Assembly (NCBI RefSeq): GCF_000471905.2
Contig: NW_006499435.1
Location: forward strand, 847,253-911,252
Reading direction: 5' to 3'
Length of the DNA stretch: 64,000 nt
DNA from: Amborella trichopoda
Taxonomy: Eukaryota; Streptophyta; Magnoliopsida; Amborellales; Amborellaceae
Shown: in pieces, positions 10,690 to 22,866 of the stretch
Numbering within the stretch: position 1 is the first letter of the stretch
Layout of the letters: each line of letters starts with the position of its first letter
Position numbers and translations under genes: made by a program
The notes under the pieces: model-generated
Told to the model about the DNA's origin: nothing
Databases searched by the model: none
What the model saw: the letters and a program-made list of their open reading frames with translations, nothing else

Positions 10690-10993
10690 TATGTAGATAT
10701 TATTGCTGGCAACTGACCTGGGCCCGCGCAAGAAAAGCCTGACTCGGCCACCATGACAGTCCTCTGGCCCATTGCCACCACGTTTATTACATGGCCATAG
10801 GAAGAGCAACGACACAATTTTGCCCTTGCGGGAACGTATAAACTTTTTAGCTTTGGTAAACATTTATTTGAATATGTGAACGGAGGGTAATCACTCTTTT
10901 CTCTTAGAAAAAACTGTTTTTAAATTTTTAAACTACAAAATATTCTATTCTCATTTTTATGCAAATGTGTATGATTTAAATCCGAGTGCTTGT

Positions 10994-11374
10994 ATAGAGC
11001 CTAGGCTCTAAACAATCAAATTAGAGCCTACCTTCAAATAGTGTCCAGAAATGTGGTTTCAATATTGGAAACCTTTGCAATAGCCTTAAAAAATATTGTC
11101 ATCTTTATTTATAAAGTTTAAAGTTTAAAAAATAGTGTAGATTGATGAATCTATGAAAATTTAAAAATCTTGAAAATTGACGGTCCAAAAATACATTATA
11201 AAATACACTATTTTCAAAACTTGAAATCCTTTTTTTTCTTATGTCCATGCATCTTGATGTCGAGATGATCAATTTGAGGACATTTGGGAATCAAAACAAC
11301 ATCTTCTAGTGAAATTTTTGAGGTAGGCTCTAATTTGATTATTTAGAGCCTCGGCTCTATATAAACTTTTCCCT
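10994..11374 (-). mobile_element. Family A MITE copy 7, both terminal palindromes intact
   Basis: The left end carries the perfect palindrome TAGAGCCTAGGCTCTA (10995-11010). The right carries TAGAGCCTCGGCTCTA (11344-11359), then ATATAAACTTTTCCC. Inside the ends, 'AACAATCAAATTAGAGCC' and 'GGCTCTAATTTGATTATTTA' are mutual inverted repeats. The body runs in the opposite direction to copies 1-6. The element sits between two imperfect ~67-bp direct repeats (10911-10977 and 11378-11444). Confidence 0.7.
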
Positions 11375-11444
11375 TTAAAGCTGTTTTAAAATTTTAAAGT
11401 ACAAAATATTAGATTTGCATTTTTATGCAAATGCATGTGATTTA

Positions 11445-12010
11445 GCGAAATTTACAAATAACCCCCAAGATTAGACTTTCTATGCAAGTTACCCTCAACC
11501 ACATGTTTTTCCACAAAATACACTTTTCTACCAAATATCCCCCAAAGTAAAAATATATTTATTTTTCTAACAAAAATACCCTTTTTCATATATAAAAATT
11601 TAATTTTGGCCCGATGTTCACATGGGCTTACATGGGCTGCGGGACCACTCTTTGACATTGTCGGACCACACTTGGGGCCTGTTGCCGGACTTCATGAGCC
11701 TATTACCGAGCCGCTCTTTGGCAATGCTTGACCGCATGACCATTTTTTTGTTAGTGCCAAACCACTACATGTATTGTCGGACTGCCACCGTTATTTACTT
11801 AACTTACATTATACTATTGAACCGCCTTTTCATGGGAAAGAGGAGACAGAGGCATGGGTAAAAGTATAGGAGGGTAGTTTAGATTATTTTTTTTTGGATT
11901 GGGGGGTATTTGCTAAGAAAGTATATTTTGGAGTAAAAAATGAGAAAAAAAAATTAGTAGGGGATAACTTGCATAGAAAGTCTAGTCTTGGGGGTATTTG
12001 TACTTTTCCC
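11445..12010. mobile_element. Mutator-like MITE with long inverted ends
   Basis: Left end GCGAAATTTACAAATAACCC, then 'CCAAGATTAGACTTTCTATG' and 'CAAGTTACCC'. Right end 'GGGATAACTTGCATAGAAAG', then 'TCTAGTCTTGGGGGTATTTG' and 'TACTTTTCCC'. These pair over about 45 bp. The flanks are TGTGATTTA (11436-11444) and TATGATTTA (12011-12019), a 9-bp target duplication with one mismatch. The 566-bp element has no coding capacity. Its ends are clearly related to those at 8599-9656. Confidence 0.75.
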
Positions 12011-12360
12011 TATGATTTAAAGCAGGTGATCACGGGTCAAATTTTCAAATAATCTATTTTACCTCTTTTTCACCCTGGTAGGCTCAAAACGATATGACTG
12101 GAAGTAATAAAAAGAGATATAGGGACTTATAGCTTTACTGCTTTTAATAGAATACAATGGTAGATTGGGATTCATATAACCAATCCCAATTAATTGGAAA
12201 AAGACTTTGACGTTTATGGTGATGACCTCCTTTTCACTTTTTTCTTAAAAGAAATAAAGAATCCTTAAATAAAAACAAAAAGAAATTAAAAAAAAACTCC
12301 AACCAGTAAAAAGTAACAAACTTGAAAACCCATTTGGTCTCCTTGATAATAATGCTTAAA
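12011..12360. other. Short intergenic spacer
   Basis: AT-rich sequence between two mobile elements. It contains 'CAATCCCAATTAATTGG', which recalls the RTE LINE 3' ends elsewhere in the window, but nothing longer matches. Confidence 0.3.
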
Positions 12361-12752
12361 AGGAAAAAGTTTATATAAGGTTGTCACTTTGAAATGTAGA
12401 ATTAAGGTGTACCTCTAAAAACCTTCAAAAGAGGTTTTGATGTTAGAAAAATATCTAATTGATGATCTCGAAATTGACATGTATAGATGTGGAGGGAAAA
12501 AAAGAGATTTCAAGTTTTAAGAGTACTACATCTTGCAACACATTATTCGGGCTATCCTTTTTCAAGATTTTCATGCATTAACAAATTTTCTTGATTTGAA
12601 GCATTTTTGGAGGCTAGAATTTTTTAATTACAGATAAAAATAGATTCTCACACCATTTTAAAAAATTTCAACACCAAAATTGCATCTCATAACAATTTTT
12701 GGAGGTGTACCTTAATTGGATTGTTTAAAGTTGCAACCTTATGCAAACCACA
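12360..12752 (+). mobile_element. Family A MITE copy 8
   Basis: Starts 'AGGAAAAAGTTTATATAAGG', ends 'GTTTAAAGTTGCAACCTTATG' then CAAACCAC. The 3' palindrome AAGTTGCAACCTT is nearly intact; the 5' one is mutated to AAGGTTGTCACTTT. Body landmarks (TGATGATCTCG, 'GGGCTATCCTTTTTCAAG', 'CAACACCAAAATTGCAT') are present. Confidence 0.65.
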
Positions 12753-12778
12753 ATATCAATAATCATATTAGTAATTAA

Positions 12779-13138
12779 AAAGGGTTACATAAAGTTGCAA
12801 CCTTAAAATGTAGAACCAAGCTGCATCCAAAAAATCCATTCATAAAAGACTGTTTTGAAGTTGGAAAACCCTTTAATTGTTCATGCAACATTAGGATATA
12901 TGACTATGATGAAAAACATAAGATTTTGGGTCCCAAAATTGTGCATCTTGCAACACATTATCTGGGCTATCCATTTTCAAGATTTTTGTATATTTATAGA
13001 ACTGCTTGATTTGAATTATTTTTGGAGTTTAAAATTTTATAATTATATATGAAAATAGATCTCAAACCATCCCAATGATTTTTTACACCAAAGTTAGTAT
13101 GAATTTTGGTGGTGTACCTTACTTATGCAAACCAAACC
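12779..13138 (+). mobile_element. Family A MITE copy 9
   Basis: Same orientation as copy 8 and separated from it by about 26 bp. Starts 'AAGTTGCAACCTTAAAATG' after a degraded outer end and finishes 'GGTGGTGTACCTTACTTATG' then CAAACCAAACC; the 3' palindrome has been lost by a deletion of ~20 bp relative to copy 8. Confidence 0.6.
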
Positions 13139-13869
13139 ATTGATTCTTATTCAAATATTCCAAATTCCAATGTCCCATTTTAGCCAATTATTGCATTTTT
13201 TTTTTAATTTCAAATAAGTTTTTTTGTTAGTTACCGGCTCATGCATGTGTCGTTGGTTTTCGTGGATTTTTCAAGACTCCATGTACATCACAGATCACTC
13301 CAAATCCATTTTCACCAGGAATTCATAAATTTGGAGCACAGTGAAACCGATGATTTTTAAGGAGTTGGAAAGTTGGTAAAAAAAAAAGGTGTACAAGATG
13401 GACCATGATTAAGACTCAAAATTAACTCATTTATTTACAAAGTCATGATTCAGTTCATAATCATGGAGGTCGAAATGATAGATAGATTTTTGAGTCCAAA
13501 TCAAGCTCGGAAAGGTAATTTCCAAGGGCGACCTTTAGCCCTATTTTAAATAAAAAAGAAATAAGAAAATAGTGATAGAAGTAGAAAGTATCAATCTTGA
13601 CTCATCTTTTGCTCCTAACAATAATTTTTTAGTGTCCAAAAAAATAAAATAAGATAAGATGCTTTTACGGCTCAATTTAATTTTTTTAGTTACATATTTA
13701 TGATCGTGGTGGTCAAGGCATAAATTTTTATACTTTTGGATCTATATGAATTTTGGAAGGGTGGGCTTACACCTAAACCCTACCGACTCTTAAATAAAAA
13801 AATAAATGAAGAAAATAAAGATTTTCGAACTAGAAAGTAACAAACTCAAAAAATCACTTCCGCTAACTT
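13139..13869. other. AT-rich intergenic DNA
   Basis: No gene supported. Around 13400-13800, two similar passages ('TCATGATTCAGTTCATAATC' and 'CATATTTATGATCGTGGTGG', each followed by a GGTC(G/A)A block and a 'AA(T/G)TTTGGAA(A/G)GG' block) suggest an old internal duplication. Confidence 0.3.
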
Positions 13870-14030
13870 ATGATACTATATATTATGAGATCATTTATTT
13901 TGGTACAAGGATGTCATAATCACTTTTGGTCATTAGATATGAAATTCAATAGATAAATGTGTGTCCGAACATTCGAGAAAAAAAAAATTGTGACATTTTT
14001 GTATCAAAAATAAATAGTCTCATTGTATAC
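13870..14030. mobile_element. MITE family C copy 1
   Basis: Left 'TATGAGATCATTTATTTTGG' then TACAAGGATGTCA; right TGACATTTTTGTATCAAAAA then 'TAAATAGTCTCATTGTATAC'. The two ends are inverted repeats over about 40 bp. The same 'GAGACCATTTA ... ACAAGGATGTCA ... GGCCATTAGATAT' layout recurs at 40861-41076 and 62116-62338. Confidence 0.6.
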
Positions 14031-14117
14031 ATTTTTCTAATTTATTTTATACAATTTCCACATTTCTTATGTTTTTTTCCGAACATACCAAAAAACATAT
14101 GAAAAATGCAATAAAAG

Positions 14118-14172
14118 TGACGCTTTATTTATTTTGATAGGGCCTCAGTCCAATCAAACCATTTTCCAAACT
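14118..14172 (-). mobile_element. Family A end fragment (GGGCC subtype)
   Basis: 'CGCTTTATTTATTTTGATAG' followed by GGCCTCAGTCC and 'AATCAAACCATTTTCC' resembles the terminal ~55 bp of the copies ending at 14985 and 37242. Only this end is present. Confidence 0.4.
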
Positions 14173-14221
14173 AAACTAATAAATACTGGAGGAGAAAGGC
14201 ACCAACTCAAAAGGTTGTAGT

Positions 14222-14636
14222 TTCTATAAGGGGTGCAGTTGGCATACAGATACATCCGTAACTGTAGAGTTAAGGTTTGCCTTTAAAGTTTATCATGGTA
14301 TATATTTTTGATGTAAAATGTTTTTAGGATTGTCTCAAAAAAAAATTTTATATTTAATTATAAAATTTTAAATTTAAAAAATAGTTAAAATCAAGTAGAT
14401 CTTTAAAACATATAAAAATCTTGAAAACCTTGAAAATGGTCAATGTAGATAATATGTTGTAAAATGTACTATTTCTGATATTAAAAATCTTTTTATTTTT
14501 CATGGTCATACATCTCGATGTCCAGATGATCAATCAAAGGGTTTTTCAACATTAAAACTAAATTTTTCGATGGATTTTTGAGGTACATTCATAGCTTCAC
14601 ATTATAAGATTGCAACCTTATATAAACTTTTTCCTT
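14222..14636 (-). mobile_element. Family A MITE copy 10
   Basis: The left end is 'GGGTGCAGTTGGCATACAG', the reverse complement of the unusual 3' end of copy 6. The right end is TAAGATTGCAACCTTA (14605-14620) then TATAAACTTTTTCC. The body is in reverse orientation ('TCTCGATGTCCAGATGATCA', 'TTTAATTATAAAATTTTAAA'). Confidence 0.6.
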
Positions 14637-14639
14637 CTA

Positions 14640-14985
14640 TAAGGCTTAGATTTTATGAAAACAAAGAAAAGTCCCACCTCGAATCCCCTTCTAGAAAGCA
14701 ATTCGGGAGTCAAAAGTTTCATGATGATTTAAAATTAATTTCCGATATAGACTATAAAATTTGAAGTTAAAAAAATAGTACAAATCATGTGTACATGTAA
14801 AAACTAATTATTAAGGCGAAATGAACTGTCAAATAATGTATTACAATATACATTATTTTTAAAACTTAGAAATATTATTTTTTTCCACAATAATTTTTCT
14901 AAGAACATTTTCCAACTGAAAAAGTTTTGAGGTGAGGCTTTACTTGGCGAGGCTTCAGCCCTATCAAAACATTTTCCAAATCAAA
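14640..14985 (-). mobile_element. Family A MITE copy 11, diverged GGCTT subtype
   Basis: Starts 'ATAAGGCTTAGATTTTATG' and ends 'GAGGTGAGGCTTTACTTGGC' then 'GAGGCTTCAGCCCTATC'. The body keeps 'AAATAGTACAAATCATG' and 'GAACTGTCAAATAATGTATT' but is much diverged from copies 1-10. It lies directly against copy 10. Confidence 0.5.
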
Positions 14986-15506
14986 AACCCCTATTGGTCC
15001 CTTGAATCCGATCGGCATCTACTATACAGGGGTGGGCCTTCCAGCCTCTTAGTGAGCAGCTGATTCGAAACCCTAAAAACCAGAAGCACTCTTCCATGCG
15101 CGATCGTCGTTGATCCGTAACCATGAGTCATTAACGTGGACAAAGCTAGAGGTTTTACTCGATGAAGTTGTCAAAATGGAAAGAAATTAGGGTTTGCCTG
15201 TTGAATTCTCATTAGAGCAGATCAAGATGCAGATATCTAGGTTTTCCAAGGAAGACCCATGATTATAAGGAGATCTCGGGTATCATCCATTGGAAATTGG
15301 TGAGGTTCAAAATTTGCGGCATTTTTTTTAAAGTGGAGGAACCTGCCGTTTGAGTAGAGAAAGTAGGTTTAGCCTATGAATTATCTGCAAGTTTCGAAAA
15401 TTTTGGAGGAGTATAGGGTGTTTGAATAATTTGGAGGAGTATTGGATCTTCTCTTCTTCATTTACTGATCACTGAAAACTACAGTTTTGAAGAAGAAAGT
15501 TAAGTT

Positions 15507-18500
15507 ATGGGGGGAAAACCAGGATTGAGCTCTGCCATGGCTCCTGTAAGTCTGAAAACCGACTATTTCAACCTTTCATTCAGGAACTTCAAGCTCAAAA
15601 CAAAGCAACAGGAGCTTCTGATAAGAGTAACCGCTCTGGGTTTGATCTATGTCTTGGCCTTCATCACTAGGTTATTCAGTGTTCTGAGATATGAGAGTAT
15701 GATCCATGAATTCGACCCTTACTTTAACTATAGAACAACACTGTATCTCACTGAGAAAGGATTTTATGAGTTCTGGAACTGGTTTGATTCAGAGAGCTGG
15801 TACCCATTAGGTCGAATTATAGGGGGAACTTTGTACCCTGGTCTCATGGTGACCGCTGCTTTGATCTATTGGACTCTGAGGTTTTTGAGCTTCGCTGTTC
15901 ATATTCGTGAAGTTTGTGTTTTAACTGCTCCATTTTTCGCATCAAACACAACTTTGGTCACTTATTTATTTGGGAAAGAGATTTGGGATTCAGGAGCTGG
16001 TCTTGTAGCCGCTGCCCTAATTGCTATTTGCCCCGGCTATATTTCTCGGTCGGTTGCTGGTTCTTATGATAATGAAGGAGTGGCCATTTTTGCATTGCTT
16101 TTGACCTTTTATTTGTTTGTGAAGGCAGTCAATACTGGATCTTTGGCCTGGTCTTTAGGTTCAGCATTTGCTTATTTCTATATGGTATCTGCTTGGGGTG
16201 GTTATATTTTTATCATTAATTTGATACCACTTTATGTTTTGGTGTTGCTTGTTACTGGGAGGTATTCGATGAGGCTTTATATTGCATATAATTGCATGTA
16301 TATATTGGGGATGCTGCTCGCTATGCAGATCCGCTTTGTTGGGTTTCAGCATGTTCAATCTGGGGAGCATATGGCTGCAATGGGTGTCTTTTTCTTGATG
16401 CAAGTAAGTTTATTCTTTACTCTCTTTCACTGAGAAAAGCATTTCCTTAGATTTTCTAATGGAAGCAATTCATTATTTTGAATTTTTATGGTATATTAAT
16501 TTCTTCCATTTGAGTTCACTATATTGGTGGGCACGTTAGGATACCATTGTATTAATTTCTAGGGAAGAATTGATGTCTGTTTGTTTGGATTCTAATGAGT
16601 TCAATCCGTGTCATTGGTATGTGCAGTGGAATGTTTCTTGTACAGACCATAATCTTCTTGAAGTGAAAGATTATCGACCTTTACCATGCTTTGTAACACT
16701 CAATTATGGAAGAAACTCCATGATTATCAACCGAATGCTATTGGCAATTACTTGTTTTTTTTTGGTCTGTTTTCTATGGGACACTTTTAATCATTAAAGA
16801 ACTCGTTCAAACAACTGATGAACTACACAAATTATTATTTTCTTTGGTGGTTAAAGTTGCAATACTCCCCATAATAATGAATTTAAGAGAAATAGAGAAT
16901 CACCTTTCACAATTGGCATTCTAAAGTTAAACGCTTACTGTATTTTCAAGGAAGAGATCTAGCTTCTGCCTTATGACTGGTGGTATACTGGTATTGTTTA
17001 TAATTAGCTGAAACTCTTTTTGGAGGAGTTTTGACTGTTTCTTGAAACAAGTGAAAATGTCATGGATCCTTAAGAGCAGCATGATATCAGATTCTTTTCT
17101 GTGGTTTCCTGTCCAACATGGCACTTCTTTCCATGTTGATCACATGGACAAGAGAGAATCTTGTGATGCTTATGTAATGTGTGTGGATTTGAGAAATAAA
17201 ACTTTGTGGTTCGATTAAAGGTGTGGTTGAAGATAAACAGAGCCCTCTTACCAATTTTAATGGAGAGCAAGTAACGGCTTAAGCAACTGAAAAATGGGGT
17301 TCTAATGCAGTGATGTTTTCTTCCTTCTTCTCAACACATCCTATTATGGCTTTAGCTCATACTGTTCCAGGAAATTCCATTATTGTCTACAACAGGGCGA
17401 TCTAGCATGAAATTGGCATTTAGGCGGATTTTGATCGCATTTGGTTCTCCTTTCCTATTAGACTTGGAAATGAGTTACTTTGTTCTTAGACTTTGAAATG
17501 AGTTACTTCCTTCTTCGTGTGGATATCATATCTGAGCCTATTGTTGCTTTGAGCACTAATGACCTTGTTTCCTTTTTATAGCGAGTGTTATTGGTCATGC
17601 CATGGCATTCTTTAACATCAGAAAATTAGACCATGCCAGAATCAAATATCTAGGCTCAAAGAATTTTAGCGTGTCAAGACAAACATGCTCTATGGTAAAA
17701 GTAAGAAAATTCTTGTATGAACCTGGATAACTTCTCAAATACTTTATATTCCATCTCTATGTGTTAGCTCATAGGGTGAGAAGCTAGTAAAACCATTCAG
17801 AATACATAATTCTAAAGCTAGTGTTTGATATAAATATATGAGTGATTTCATGCGAATAGTTTTACAGTAATATAATAAAACAATCTTTGAAAACCATGCT
17901 ATGGCTGTTTGTTGGATCTCAATTTTTAAGCATGTACTCTTTTTCATTTTAATGAATAATCACGAAAAACATAATTTGAAAACACACCCTAAAAGTGGTT
18001 TTTTAACCCACATGGGCCGCTCATTTTGTGAGATGCTTAGATCTAGTCCTTATAAGGATTTTTTTTTCCTTTTTGAAATTTTTTAGATGGCTTTGTTATA
18101 ACTAGAAGAACAAATGTTAAAAAAGAAAATTTTGATTTTGAACTCCTAAAGGCCTAGATCTTAAAGTTCACCAATGATGGTCTAGATTCTTTGTTGGAGG
18201 GTGACTCATTTCTAAGGTGATGGGTTTCGATATGCTACGAATACTTTATTTTGTTTTTAGTCTTTTCATGACTTCAAAGCTCATTCAAGTTTTTCCAAGC
18301 CAACTGTTTAACTGGACAAGTCAAATCAGTTTTGACAATGAATAAGTTGACCACAGAGTTTTAAGTTCTTGATTGGTGATTATCCTGTCACCTGGATGTT
18401 GCCTTGTCATCTACTTAATGCTCACGTACTTAATTTATATTTTCAGTGAAATTTTTGTTATTAGTAAATTATATAAATGAATAAATAATAATAAAGGAAA

Positions 18501-21500
18501 ACATAAATAACTAAAGGATAAGAGCTGTATGGTCTGATTGTGGACATTGGTCCAATGAGTTATCCTTGGTTTCACTGGCCATCCTTTTCCTAGAAGGCTA
18601 GAACCCTGTATGGATGGTTTCATCAGGGTATATGCAACGTTCTAAAGGGAGCTTTGAGACAATTTGAGGCTTTGGTTGGTTGGGATGCATTGATTATAAC
18701 AATTTGCATTTGAAGAGAAATGTGTTAGTTGTCTACCTGATTCCCTCTCAAAGTTCACTTATTTTCTCCACCAAAGTCTCCAACACTCGGTAAATATGGC
18801 TTATGGCATATTACTATATTAATAGACGCTGAGAAAATACTGTAGGCTTTGGGACACTCTTTTATATGATTTTTTGGGGTAATTGCTGCAACTGCTGATC
18901 AATGAACATCAGGTTCTGCAAATTTTAGTTTTGTGACAGGCTTTGTTCTTGTATTGTTAGTATTTGAATCTAGTAGTTGAATGAATGCTACAAATGGAAG
19001 ATGACTCAGTGAATGGGAAAAGCTTATTGTATAAAATCGTTGCTTTGATTTCTATGTTAGATGTTTTGTTGTTGTTAATCTAACTGTGATGTTTTGTTTG
19101 CCATTTTTGTTCCTGGCTTGAAGTTGTGTTCATATTTATCCCAACCACATATTCCCTTATTCCCTTTGATGGTTAATGTTTTTCTATGAGATTATGAATA
19201 ACTGGGAAAGTGTTGTCTTTCTTACTCATGTCTACCTCCCTTGCACAATTTCTGATTCTCATATGTTTCTAGTTCAGGTATTTTATTTCTTGGATTGGGT
19301 TAAACACCTGCTGGGTGATGCGAAAAAGTTTCAATCTTTCTTGAAAATTACCGTGACTTGTGCGGTAAGTGTAGGTGCCCTTGCTCTTGGTGTTGGAATG
19401 GCATCTGGCTATATTTCTCCATGGACTGGCCGGTTTTACTCCTTACTGGACCCAACTTATGCAAAGGATCATATCCCTATCATTGCATCTGTCTCTGAGC
19501 ATCAACCGACAGCGTGGTCATCTTTCATGTTTGATTTCCACATTCTGCTTTTTCTCTTTCCAGCGGGGCTTTACTTTTGTTTTAAGAGATTGTCAGATGC
19601 TACGATCTTTATCCTTCTTTATGGTCTTACAAGTATGTATTTTGCTGGTGTGATGGTTCGGTTGATTTTGGTGGCAACACCTGCAGTATGCCTTATTAGT
19701 GCTATTGCAGTATCTGCCACCATAAAAAACTTAACCTCACTTATAAGGACGAAGAGCAAGATTCCACATACAGGATCTGCCAAGGGAACAAGTAGTGCAA
19801 AGGCATCAGCTAAGGTGGGTACTTCTTTTCATTGATCTGCTAAATTATTTGAAGTGAAAATCTCGAATGAATATCTTGAATTGCTTATCTCCAGGGCCTT
19901 TCTGAATTTTTACAGTCAAAATCTGGCTATGGTTTCTTCTCTTATCTTGTTCCTTGGATCTGCAATGTTTATAGATAAAATTTGAAGATGTCATTATTTG
20001 TCTGCCATAATCATCATCCGAGCCTTATCCCAACTATTAGGTGTCGGCTATGAATCCTGTTTTGCCATTCCGATTGGCTCAGGATTCATGAAAAATATTG
20101 TTTTTGTAGTAGCTAGCTTTTGAGGATGAATATCTTTACTTTTTTTTTTTGGGGAGGGGGGGGGGGGATTTATTGTTAACTTATTCACTGGTTAGAAACT
20201 CCATTCTAGATAGAAAATAACATGTGTTTTCTCAACTTATTGTTCTTTGGGTGGAGAACTTGGACATTGCATCATTTTCACCCTTTATTAATGTTTGAAA
20301 ACAGTATTACCTGATCTTTCATTAGTAAAATCTCATATTGCCATTGGTTGTGTAACAGGCTTATCAGGATCAATCTCTGCCTTTTCAAAGGAATGGCGCT
20401 ATTGCTTTACTAGTCGGTGCATTTTATTTGCTCGCTAGATATGCGATACACTGCACCTGGGTCACATCAGAGGCATATTCATCTCCTTCAATAGTCCTGG
20501 CTGCAAGAGGTGCCTATGGTGGTAGGGTTATCTTTGATGACTATCGTGAAGCCTACTTCTGGCTACGGCAAAATACTCCTCCTGATGCGAAGATCATGTC
20601 TTGGTGGGATTATGGGTACCAGATAACAGCCATGGGAAATAGAACTGTTATTGTAGATAACAACACATGGAACAATACCCATATTGCGACTGTTGGCCGT
20701 GCTATGTCATCATACGAGCCTGAGGCATATGAGATAATGCAATCACTTGATGTTGATTATGTGCTTGTTGTATTTGGGGGGGTTACTGGTTATTCTTCTG
20801 ATGATATAAACAAGTATGCACGAGAAGTTATTTCTTGTTGGCATTAACTTTCTCTTTTCCCCCTATATCTGGTGTATGAAGTGCTGATAATTAATTATCT
20901 TAGCCATAACCATTAGCATATTTATATTTTTGGAGTAGCTTTCCTTTTGTATTTCCATGATTTTGTGCTTTTCTTGGTTTGCATCTGTGCTGTTCCTTTT
21001 GCTGAACATGAATTGCATGTTAAACAACAGATTTCTATGGATGGTACGTATTGGAGGTGGTGTTTTTCCAATCATTAAGGAGCCTGATTATCTTGTGAAT
21101 GGCGAATACCGTGTGGACAAAGGCGCAGCACCAAAAATGTTGAATTGTCTCATGTAAGTTCTTATCCTTGGTTGAGTTAAAGGGCTAGGCATCCATTATA
21201 TTCATGCGATAGCAACAATTGGGTGTGGGTCTTTTTGTTTTATATTTCTAATTTCTAGGAATTAGAAATTTAAATTTCTGATTTTATCGTAAATCATTGC
21301 ATATAGTATTCCTGGTCCGAATCAGCGTATTTGTATTTTACTCCCTGAAACACTTCCTCAGCCAGGTGTGGGCAGAATAGCAGAGCAAGTATTAGAAATG
21401 TCTCCCTCATCATTAATATACTTGCTCATTGTAATAGTGGCCTTTTGAGAGAATCGATAACTGCATTAAATGTTTTTCTGTGCGTTTGTTGAATGATCCA

Positions 21501-21878
21501 TTTGGTGATTCGTCACCTATATACCCCACTAATTTATGTGCTTTCTAATACTCACATTCTTCTGAACAGGTACAAGCTCTCATACTACCGTTTTGGAGAG
21601 TTGACTACAGAATATGGAAAACCCCTTGGGTATTTCTCCTTTCTTACTTGAACGCACATACACACATGAGAGAGAGAGAGAGGGGTTCACTGTTGGTCAA
21701 ACATGTTCCTATAATTTGATTTGCTGAAAATTTGATTTTTTTTTATAGATGGGATCGTGCACGGGGGGTGGAAATAGGGAACAAGGATGTGAAGCTCGAG
21801 TATCTTGAGGAAGCATTCACGACGTCTAACTGGATCGTTCGGATCTACAAAGTCAAGCCTCCCAGCAACCGATGGTGA
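15507..21878 (+). CDS. STT3B: Dolichyl-diphosphooligosaccharide-protein glycosyltransferase catalytic subunit STT3B
   Basis: Six coding exons: 15507-16403, 19278-19814, 20359-20813, 21031-21153, 21570-21629, 21749-21878. All junctions are GT-AG and phase-consistent, giving 733 aa, close to the length I recall for plant STT3B (about 735) and shorter than STT3A. STT3 is the catalytic subunit of oligosaccharyltransferase in the ER membrane; it moves the Glc3Man9GlcNAc2 glycan from dolichol diphosphate to Asn in N-x-S/T sequons. Seen in the protein: an acidic EFDPYFN motif near residue 70 (metal-binding loop EL1), many membrane helices through about residue 510, the SVSE motif at 370-373 (EL5) and the WWDYG acceptor-site motif at 560-564, followed by [14 protein letters not shown]. 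The start gives MGGKPG, typical of the family. Intron 1 is 2.9 kb. No lesion seen. Confidence 0.96.
16404..19277 (+). other. Intron 1 of STT3B
   Basis: 2874 bp, GTAAGT donor and TTCAG acceptor. AT-rich. No second gene and no recognisable transposon end was found; open frames inside are short and unrelated. Confidence 0.7.
20004..20092 (-). mobile_element. RTE-type LINE/SINE 3' tail in intron 2 of STT3B
   Basis: 'AATCATCATCCGAGCCTTAT', 'CCCAACTATTAGGTGTCGGC' and 'TATGAATCC' form the 3' tail shared by plant RTE LINEs and related SINEs, here in reverse orientation. A poly-T/poly-G run follows at 20140-20166. Confidence 0.55.
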
Positions 21879-22866
21879 GGCCAAGCTTTTGATATTTATA
21901 GGAAAAGTAGAAAGTAGGATAGAAATGAGGTTTTTTCTTTGGACGGGAATGCAACAATCTAGATCAAAGTGCAGAGCTTGAGATTTTCCGGTATGTTATT
22001 ATCTATGCTAATGTAAAAGTGATATTTAATCTGTTGCTTGATGGTGGTCATTTATGACAAAAAAAATGCTGGCCATTTCTTACTGGATTATGGGACTTGT
22101 GTGACTCTCTAAATCTAGGTTTTTGTGTTCATTCAAGAATTCTGATCCAGGTCCCTTGAAGGGAATGAGGTTTTTTCACGGGTGTTTATTAGGGCTGTGA
22201 CTTTATGATATTTGGTAAAGTTGCTTTGAAATTCCACTGGAAAATGAAGTTCTGTCGTCAGAAACAGTTGTGATGGCCTTCAAATTTATTTCCAACCCTA
22301 ACTAATGGACCTTGGAGCTCCAAAGAGTGGTGCAAGATTTGGACTTGTAATAGATGATCCAAAAAACATGTTACGAGCTAGACCACCTTTAGGGTTTGAA
22401 TTTATTTTTAGTTCCATGATTGTTGAGGCTGAGATGATTGGTTTGCAAGTTTTTTCAATACAGGAACTGCATTTTCTTTTTGTTAAATTTGAAGTGTGGC
22501 TTTATTAAATTGTAGCCCCGCAAAGTACTTTTCCTTGTCCCCTATATTGAATGAAGTTATATGTTAAGTAAGAATGAAGTTATATGTTAAGTAAGAATGA
22601 AGTTATATTTTGGTAAGGATGTTTCAGTAATTAGGAAAATTGATTTGGGAAATAATAACTGCATCGATAGCAGCATATATAAAGTTATCATACATTTTCA
22701 TCTCCAGTAATATGTATTTTGACATTGGATTAATGTGGCATAGAATCCGGATATCCATCCATAACTAATGTTGTTTTAAAATATTTATCATGTTAATACA
22801 GAATAAGGATTTTTATATATAAGGCAATATTATAGAAAATAATAAGGAGAGCGTTAATAAAACTTA
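21879..22866. other. STT3B 3' flank, no gene supported
   Basis: Contains the presumed STT3B 3' UTR. At 22550-22612 a 20-22 bp unit ('GAATGAAGTTATAT' plus 'GTTAAGTAA') is repeated about three times. Nothing else recognisable. Confidence 0.45.
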
